64,000 nt of DNA, from contig NC_084850.1 of NCBI RefSeq assembly GCF_033115175.1, forward strand, positions 20,305,218-20,369,217. Reading direction: 5' to 3'. The notes under the pieces are model-generated. The model worked only from the letters and a program-made list of their open reading frames with translations, made no database searches and was not told the DNA's origin. The stretch comes from Lepus europaeus. Lineage: Eukaryota; Chordata; Mammalia; Lagomorpha; Leporidae. The position numbers and the translations under genes are program-made. Positions within the stretch are counted from its first letter, which is position 1; the number at the start of each line of letters is the position of its first letter. Below, one piece after another: positions 58,180 to 64,000 of this stretch.

Positions 58180-60617
58180 TCATTCATTTTTTAACATTTT
58201 ATTTTTAAATAATTATAGACTTACATGAAGTTGCAAAAATACCCTCTGCCTTTCATCTAGCTTCCTCCAATCATGACATTTTCTGTAGATAGGATATAGT
58301 AACAACACCAGAAAATTGGTATCAGAATATTACTGCAAATACACTACAAGCCTAATCCTGCTTTCATCATGTTTAAAATTTGCATTAGCTTGCACATGTA
58401 TGTGTGTGTGCATGTATAACTCTAGCAGTATTATGGCATGTAAACGTGTGTGTAACCATCACTACAATGAAAATACAAAAACGTTTCATTACTCAAAAAT
58501 ACTCCTTCCATCTACCTCTTTGTGCTTAGACTCTGCCACCTTGTACACATTTTGTTAGATTTGTTTCTGCTTGATTCTCCTTAGAGAGACTGTAAATGGC
58601 AATGTGTGTTTAATACATGTTAACTATTTGTTTTCCAGATGTTCATTGTAAGTATGTAGAAATTAAATGGATATTTTTAATTAAAATTTTGAGAGAACTG
58701 TAGATTTACATACATTTGTAAGAGAAAACACAGAGAAATCCCATGCATTCATTAATCAGTTTCCCACAATGGTAATGTCAAATCCACAGTACGATATCAC
58801 AACCAGGATTTTGGCAGTGCCACAGTCAACCTATCTTATTCAGATTTCCCTCTGAAATTCCCCCACTAAGCTCTTCTCTATCATTTTATTGTGTGAGAAA
58901 TATTATTATACAAATGGAATCATGCAGTATGTAATCTTTTGGGACTGGCTTTTTTTCCCCTCTCCATATCATTCTCCAGAGTCACCCAAGTTTTTGGAAG
59001 TGTCAAATGTCAACAGTTCATTTCATTTTGTTGCTAAGTAGTATCCCTTGGTGTGGTTGTACCACAATTCGTTTAAGCATTCACCTATGAAGCACACCAG
59101 AGATATCTCTGGTTTGGGGCTGCATGAATATTGCTTACATTTGTGAACACAAAATTCCGTTGTCAAGTAAGTTTTCCAAGACTCTGCCAAACTCTTTTCC
59201 AGAGTGGCTGTAACATTTTATATTCCCAGTAGCAATTTATGAGTATATCCAGTTTCTCTGCATTTTTGCCAGCAGTTTGTTTACTTTATCCATTTTGAGG
59301 TGAATTTGTGTAAGGTCTCAGGTTTAGGTCTAGTTTCAATTTTTGCCTTTTGGATATCTGATAGCTGGAATATGATTTGTTGGAAAAAGCTCTTCTTCCT
59401 CAATTGAATTTCATCTTTGTCCAAAAGAAATTGAACATTATTCTTGGGTCTCTTTATGTGTTTCCTATTTTGTTTCATTGGCCTATCCTTTCTTCATATC
59501 ATAGTCTTAATTACTATAGTTATGAGTATGTAGTATATTTTAATAGAAGGTAGAGTAATCCTTCCATATTCATTTTTCTTTACCAACATTTCTTTAGTTA
59601 TTCTAGAGCTTGCACGTGCCCATATAAATTTTAGAACGAGCTTGTCTATGAATACAGAAAAGCTTGCTGGAAATTGTGTTAAACTTACCAATTTTGGGGG
59701 AGAATTTACATCATGTGTATGTTGATCCTTCCAACCCATGAACAGAGTTATGTCTTTTCATTTATTTAGGTCTTCGTTGGTTTCTTTTTTTTCAAAATTT
59801 TGATTAATCTAATTAAATTGAATGACATAGAGACAAGGAGAAAGAGACAGACTGGCAGAGTGAAACCATTGTCTGGTTCACTTTCCAAATGCCTACAATG
59901 GCCAGCTGAAGCCATGAGTCCATAACTCAATGTTGTGAGTGGCAGGGACTCAACTTCTTGAGCCATGACTTGCTTCCACCAAGGATGTACATTAATGGAA
60001 ATTTGAAACTTGGAGTGCACCAGGAGTTCAAACCAAGGCACTCTAATACGGAGAATGGGTGTCCCAACAGGCATTTTAACCACTACACCAAATGTCTACT
60101 CTCTTTGTTTAAAATTTGCATATTTTTCAGTACTCATACCCTATATATTTTGGTTAAATGTACTCCTAAACATTCATTTTATTTAAAGGGATTATAAATG
60201 ATTTTTGTTCTTTGAATTCCAGTATCCACATGCTCACTCATTGTTGTAATAGATTTTTGTGTGTTCATCTGGTATCCTGTAACCTGGCTGAACTCTTTTA
60301 ATACTTCTAGGAGTCTTTTTGCCATTTCCTTGAAATTCTCAAACTACACAATTGTGTCATCTGCAATCTGAGGCAGTTTTGTTTCTCCCTTTTCAACCTG
60401 TATTTTCTTTCCTTATCTTATTTTAGTGGGTAGAGTTTCTAGTGCTAGGTTAAATGAGAGTGGTGGAAAGCTGACACCATTGCCTTAGTATGGCTTTTAG
60501 AAAGCATTTAGTCTTTTACCATTAGGTGTGATGTTAGTCATAGTGTTATTTATTTACTTCTTTTTTGAGAAGAGTTTTCAGTTGTCTTATTATTTGTTTT
60601 GTTTCCTATACTTTATT
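58180..60617 (-). mobile_element. Ancient L1 (antisense)
   Basis: The left part has the old L1 3' UTR phrase TAGACTTACATGAAGTTGC (58218) and a partial second copy of it near 58700. The minus-strand ORF near 59494-59739 encodes LKFIWARASSRITKEMLVKK and NEYGRITLPSIKIYY, clear L1 ORF2 sequence. A C-SINE lies at about 59790-60100. The element is heavily mutated. Confidence 0.7.
59790..60100 (-). mobile_element. Old C-SINE inside an ancient L1
   Basis: A diverged minus-strand copy with GAGACAAGGAGAAAGAGAC and the head remnant CACTACACCAAATGTC. Confidence 0.65.
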
Positions 60618-60903
60618 TTTAAAATTTATTTATTTTGATTTTATTTAAAAGCCAGAGAGAACCAGAGAAAAGGGGAGAGCTTTTATCTGCTGGCTCACTC
60701 CTTTTTTTAAATAAATATTTTATTTATTTATTTTAGAGGTAGAGTTACAGACAGTGAGAGGGAGAGACAGAGAAAGGTCTTCCATCTGCTGGTTCACTCC
60801 CCAGATGGCCCCAATGGCCGGAGCTGTGCCGATCCGAAGCCAGGAGCCAGGTGCTTCTTCCCAGTCTCCCATGTGGGTGCAGGGGCCCAAGGACTTGGCT
60901 GAG
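60618..60903 (-). mobile_element. Two C-SINE pieces, the second head-less
   Basis: A short old piece at 60618-60703 is followed by a fresher minus-strand copy from 60704 that stops abruptly at CAAGGACTTGG. The head half is missing, probably by deletion. Confidence 0.75.
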
Positions 60904-61685
60904 TGGAGGCTTGAAGTGGATGATAAAATCCCTAGTATAGTCACCATGGGCATCTGAGCCCTGTATTTCCACGTGGGAGTGGGTCATTAAAGAGTAGCTC
61001 CCCACTGAAGCTTCGGAGAGGAGTGGGGCACATTGACTAGAGTAGGGCTTATATTTTCACAGAGGTATCCTGCCTTGTTCAGCCACATTCTTGCTCCCAT
61101 GCTTTGACTAGAGGGTTTGTTCTTAGGGCTTTGCTTGTTTGCAGTTTCAGCTTGCAGGCTTCTGTAGCACCGACAAGGATGTCTAGAAGTAAAACAGAAA
61201 ACTCAGGGAACTTGCTGTTACTGTGTCTTTCCTCAAGGGACTCCCAAGATCCCTACACAATCCTTCCAACAGGTAAAAGAAAAACTTGACACATATTAAA
61301 TTTAACAGTTTATGTGGGCAAAGAACAATCCATGAATCTGGCAGCACTCAGAACCAGAAGAGGTCCAGAAAGCTCTGCCCAGCAGTATGAGCAGTGGAAT
61401 TTCACAGGTTGATCAGTGAAACAAAGAACAGAAATAACTTGATTGGCTACAGCTAGATGTTTGCCTTATTTAGGTGTAGTTTGATGACTGGTTGGCTGAT
61501 TGTGATTCATTGAGCTTTTTTTTTTCGTTAAGTCAATTACAAGAAATGTTTCTAACTTATCTTGTAATTTGCTTACATTAGAGCTCCAGTTATAGAGAAA
61601 ATCTCAGGCTAATGGCCTCCTGTTTATTTTGCTTTAACACATTTTTCAATTTTCCTGTGCTTCAAATGTAATCAGTAATTCAATG
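60904..61685. other. Unassigned stretch, perhaps an old repeat
   Basis: The part at 61290-61600 (TTTATGTGGGCAAAGAACAA, AACCAGAAGAGGTCCAG) has the feel of an ancient interspersed repeat, but I cannot place its family. No coding evidence. Confidence 0.35.
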
Positions 61686-61846
61686 TGAGGCAGGGATTTG
61701 GCACAATGGTTAAGGTGCTGCTTGGGAGGCCCACATCCCATATCAGAGTGCCTGAGTTTGACTCCCAGCTCCGTTCCTGACTTCAGTTTCCTAATAATGC
61801 ACACTTTTGAAGGAAGCATGTGGTGGCTCAAGTAGTTGGGTTCCTG
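61686..61846 (+). mobile_element. C-SINE, left half (split by an LTR)
   Basis: A plus-strand old copy from GCAGGGATTTGGCACAATGG to GGGTTCCTG. It resumes at 62236 on the other side of the LTR. Confidence 0.8.
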
Positions 61847-62235
61847 TGTGACAGGGTGGTTTGAAGTTTAAAATTTTCCCACAGGACATAGCTTGCCCGG
61901 GTGGTTACAGGTTATCTTGCTTGGTTGCCTCAGAGCACGGACTGTTTGTTCCTTTGAGAAAAACAAGTTACAGATATCAGTTTGCTCATCCTGCTGTAAC
62001 CGGCATACTTCTGGCTTCTGTACTTCTGATTGCTTGCTTGATAATCACCAAGGCCACCAAAATGTAGTTTCTGCCTTAAAAAAACCCCCTACCACTGCAA
62101 CTCCTGGCCATCTTCTCCAGACTTGCTCTGTGAGAGGGCAGTCACCAGCTGGCTAATAAAGACTCCCAATTTGACCTCAGGAGTCTCACTGTGTTTTTTT
62201 TTCCACTGTGCTTTTAATCTTTGCACCCCACAACA
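61847..62235 (+). mobile_element. Solo LTR of an endogenous retrovirus (fossil)
   Basis: A 389-bp block begins TGTGACAGG and ends CACAACA, so it has TG...CA ends. It carries an AATAAAG signal about 80 bases before its end and a 4-bp duplication CCTG on each side. The layout suits a class I (gamma-like) LTR left after recombination of a provirus. No internal viral genes are present. It is younger than the C-SINE it interrupts. Confidence 0.72.
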
Positions 62236-62400
62236 CCTGCCACCCATGTGGGAGATCCTGATTGAGTTCTAGGCTCAGCCCAGCCCTGGCTGCTGGAGGA
62301 ATCTGAAGAATGAACCAATAGATGAAAGATCTCTGTCTCTGCCTTTCTCTCTTGTCTCTGTCTGTCTCTCTGTCCTCTCTGCTTTTCAAGTAAAATGGAA
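62236..62400 (+). mobile_element. C-SINE, right half (split by an LTR)
   Basis: Continues the copy with CCTGCCACCCATGTGGGAG and ends with TTTTCAAGTAAAATGGAAAC. Confidence 0.8.
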
Positions 62401-62927
62401 ACAAATGAATATGGATTTTAAAAAACAATACAATGAAATACAATCACATAAAGTATACATTTGGATGAGTTCTGTAAAATTTATGTCTATGGAACTGCTA
62501 CCACAAGATACGGAAAATTTTCTTCACAAGAAATACTTACCTTGTGCCCTTCTTAGTAAACACTTTCTCACCACACCCAGGCCCAGGCCGCTCCTGATCT
62601 GTTTTCTGTCACTATGAATTTGATTTGGTTTTCTAGGGGTTCATATAAAAATGGAATAACACAGGATAAACACGTTTATGTCTGGCATCTTTGGCTAAGC
62701 ATAACATTTTTGAGATTATTGAGTGATTACTTGCATGTGTGAATAGTTTCTTTTTATTGCTAAGTAGTGCTACATTGTGGTGGTATACTACAAATTGTTT
62801 GCCCATTTACTTTCTATGATTGCCCGCAGTGATTCCAATCTCGTGACATTCACTCCCCTATGCTATCCCCAGCATTAAATGTGGCCTGGATTTAATGACT
62901 TACCTCCAATTAATATAAGAATATTCA
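62401..62927 (-). mobile_element. Old L1 3' region (antisense)
   Basis: Old L1 3' sequence in antisense, for example TTTATTGCTAAGTAGTGC near 62754 and GTTTGCCCATTTACTTTC near 62798. It is separated by a C-SINE from the matching piece at 63349-63744. Confidence 0.55.
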
Positions 62928-62929
62928 GG

Positions 62930-63185
62930 GGCTGGTATTGTGGAGTAAGGGGTTAGGCCACTGCCTGTGGTGCCAGCATCCCGTATGGGCACTGGTACAA
63001 GTCCCAGCTGCTCCACTTCTGATCCAGCTCCCTGTAGGTGTGCTTGGGAAGGCAGCAGAGGATGGCGCAAGTCCTTGGGCCCCGGCACTCATGTAGGAGA
63101 CCTGGAGGAAGCTCCAGGCTCCTGGCTTCGGCCTGGCCATATCCCTGGCAGTTTCAGCCATTTGAGGAGTGGACCCACAGACAGA

Positions 63186-63245
<60 letters not shown>

Positions 63246-63348
63246 TTCTCTGTGTGTGTCTCCCTCCCTCCCTCCCTCCCTCCCTCCCTATCTCTCCTCC
63301 TCTCTGTAACTGCTTTTCAAATAAATAAAAAATAAATATTTAAAAAAG
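62930..63348 (+). mobile_element. C-SINE with large TC and CCCT expansion
   Basis: A plus-strand full-length copy (GGGGCTGGTATTGTGGAGTA). A pure TC run at 63189-63236 and a CCCT run near 63262-63289 enlarge it to about 420 bp. Confidence 0.92.
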
Positions 63349-63744
63349 AGGACATTAAATAGTAACACTTTGTAGTGTGAAAACTTTTTAACTTTAGCCA
63401 TCTTGATGAGTATGTAGTGCTAACTTTAGCCATCTTGATGCGTATATAGTGCTAACTCATTGTAGCTTTCTTTTGCATATCCCTTATAAGTAATGATGAT
63501 GAGGATTTTGTCATAGCTTTGTTTGTCATTCAATAGGCATTTTTATGCAGTGTTCATTTAAATCTTTTACTCCCTTTTAAAAATTATCATTGAGTTATAA
63601 GAGGTATTTATATATTTTAGATACTAAACCTTTGTAGGATATGTGTTTATAAATATTTTCTACTGATCTATGACTTGCCTTTTGATATGTAATTCTGTAT
63701 TTCAAATACAAAGAGCTGTTACAACAATCAAGAGTGATTATCTT
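63349..63744 (-). mobile_element. Old L1 region (antisense), continuation
   Basis: It continues the L1 with TAGCCATCTTGATGAGTATG followed by CATTGTAGCTTTCTTTTGC. A 30-bp stretch (CTAACTTTAGCCATCTTGATG and neighbours) is tandemly duplicated at 63390-63450. Confidence 0.55.
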
Positions 63745-64000
63745 GGGGCTGGTGCTGTGGCATAGCAGGTAAAGCAGCTGCCTGCAGTGGCAGCATCCCA
63801 TATGGGAGTCGGTTGAAGACCCGGCTGATCCACTTCCCACTCAGCTCTCTGATATGGCCTGGGAAAGCAGTAGAAGATGGTCCAAGTGCATGGGCCCCTG
63901 CACCCGTGTGGGAGGCCTGGAAGAAGCTCCTGGATCCTGGCTTCGGATCAGTGTGGCTTCGGATCGGCTCAGCTCCGGCCATTGCAGCCATCTGGGGAGT
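63745..64000 (+). mobile_element. C-SINE, running off the window
   Basis: A plus-strand copy from GGGGCTGGTGCTGTGGCATA to GCCATCTGGGGAGT, with the 3' third beyond the edge. A short internal duplication of GGCTTCGGATC lies near 63940. Confidence 0.92.

Overview
The window is mammalian genomic DNA, almost certainly from a lagomorph (rabbit, Oryctolagus, or a close relative). The main evidence is more than 30 copies of the lagomorph-specific tRNA-derived C-SINE (about 340 bp; start GGGGCCGGCGCTGTGGC, CT-rich middle, end AAATAAATAAAATAAATCTTT) and several copies of a lagomorph-type L1. Two host genes are recognisable from memory of their human relatives: a CT55-like gene (cancer/testis antigen 55, related to the N-terminal part of MOV10L1) and SMIM10L2A/B. 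Both lie at human Xq26.3, so the window probably comes from the X chromosome.

Layout. 1-26,000 is an intergenic repeat field of old, fragmented L1s and C-SINEs. Within it, one near full-length minus-strand L1 (14,441-22,796, 12-bp target-site duplication) sits inside an older L1. It has both ORFs, a FADD reverse-transcriptase motif and a promoter-type 5' UTR, and carries only a few disabling changes. 26,060-39,950 holds the CT55-like gene on the plus strand. It has a CCAAT-rich promoter and five coding exons with GT/AG borders and consistent phases, giving 238 codons in three similar beta-barrel-like modules. A fifth-exon stop is followed by AATAAA; possible alternative 3' exons lie at about 40,262-41,214. 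The introns are loaded with C-SINEs and one truncated L1.

40,000-49,500 is again repeat-rich. It contains a processed EIF3F pseudogene (minus strand), inserted into an ancient L1 and itself interrupted by a 435-bp L1 tail. At about 49,600 the base composition changes to GC-rich DNA almost free of interspersed repeats. This section holds a 91-bp near-perfect inverted repeat with arms about 800 bp apart, a C-rich minisatellite (54,480-55,395), the single-exon SMIM10L2 coding region (minus strand, 55,667-55,903), its CpG island, and a GC-box-dense tandem array (about 56,320-57,030). 57,800-64,000 returns to AT-rich old L1, C-SINEs and one solo LTR fossil inserted into a C-SINE.

CT55-like and SMIM10L2 are convergent. 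I see no bacterial-type operons, CRISPR arrays or classical RNA genes. The most unusual structures are the modular, apparently intact CT55-like gene with an uncertain 3' end, the two tandem arrays flanking SMIM10L2, the 91-bp inverted repeat, and the nested L1 insertions that record relative ages and 3' UTR turnover in lagomorph L1.
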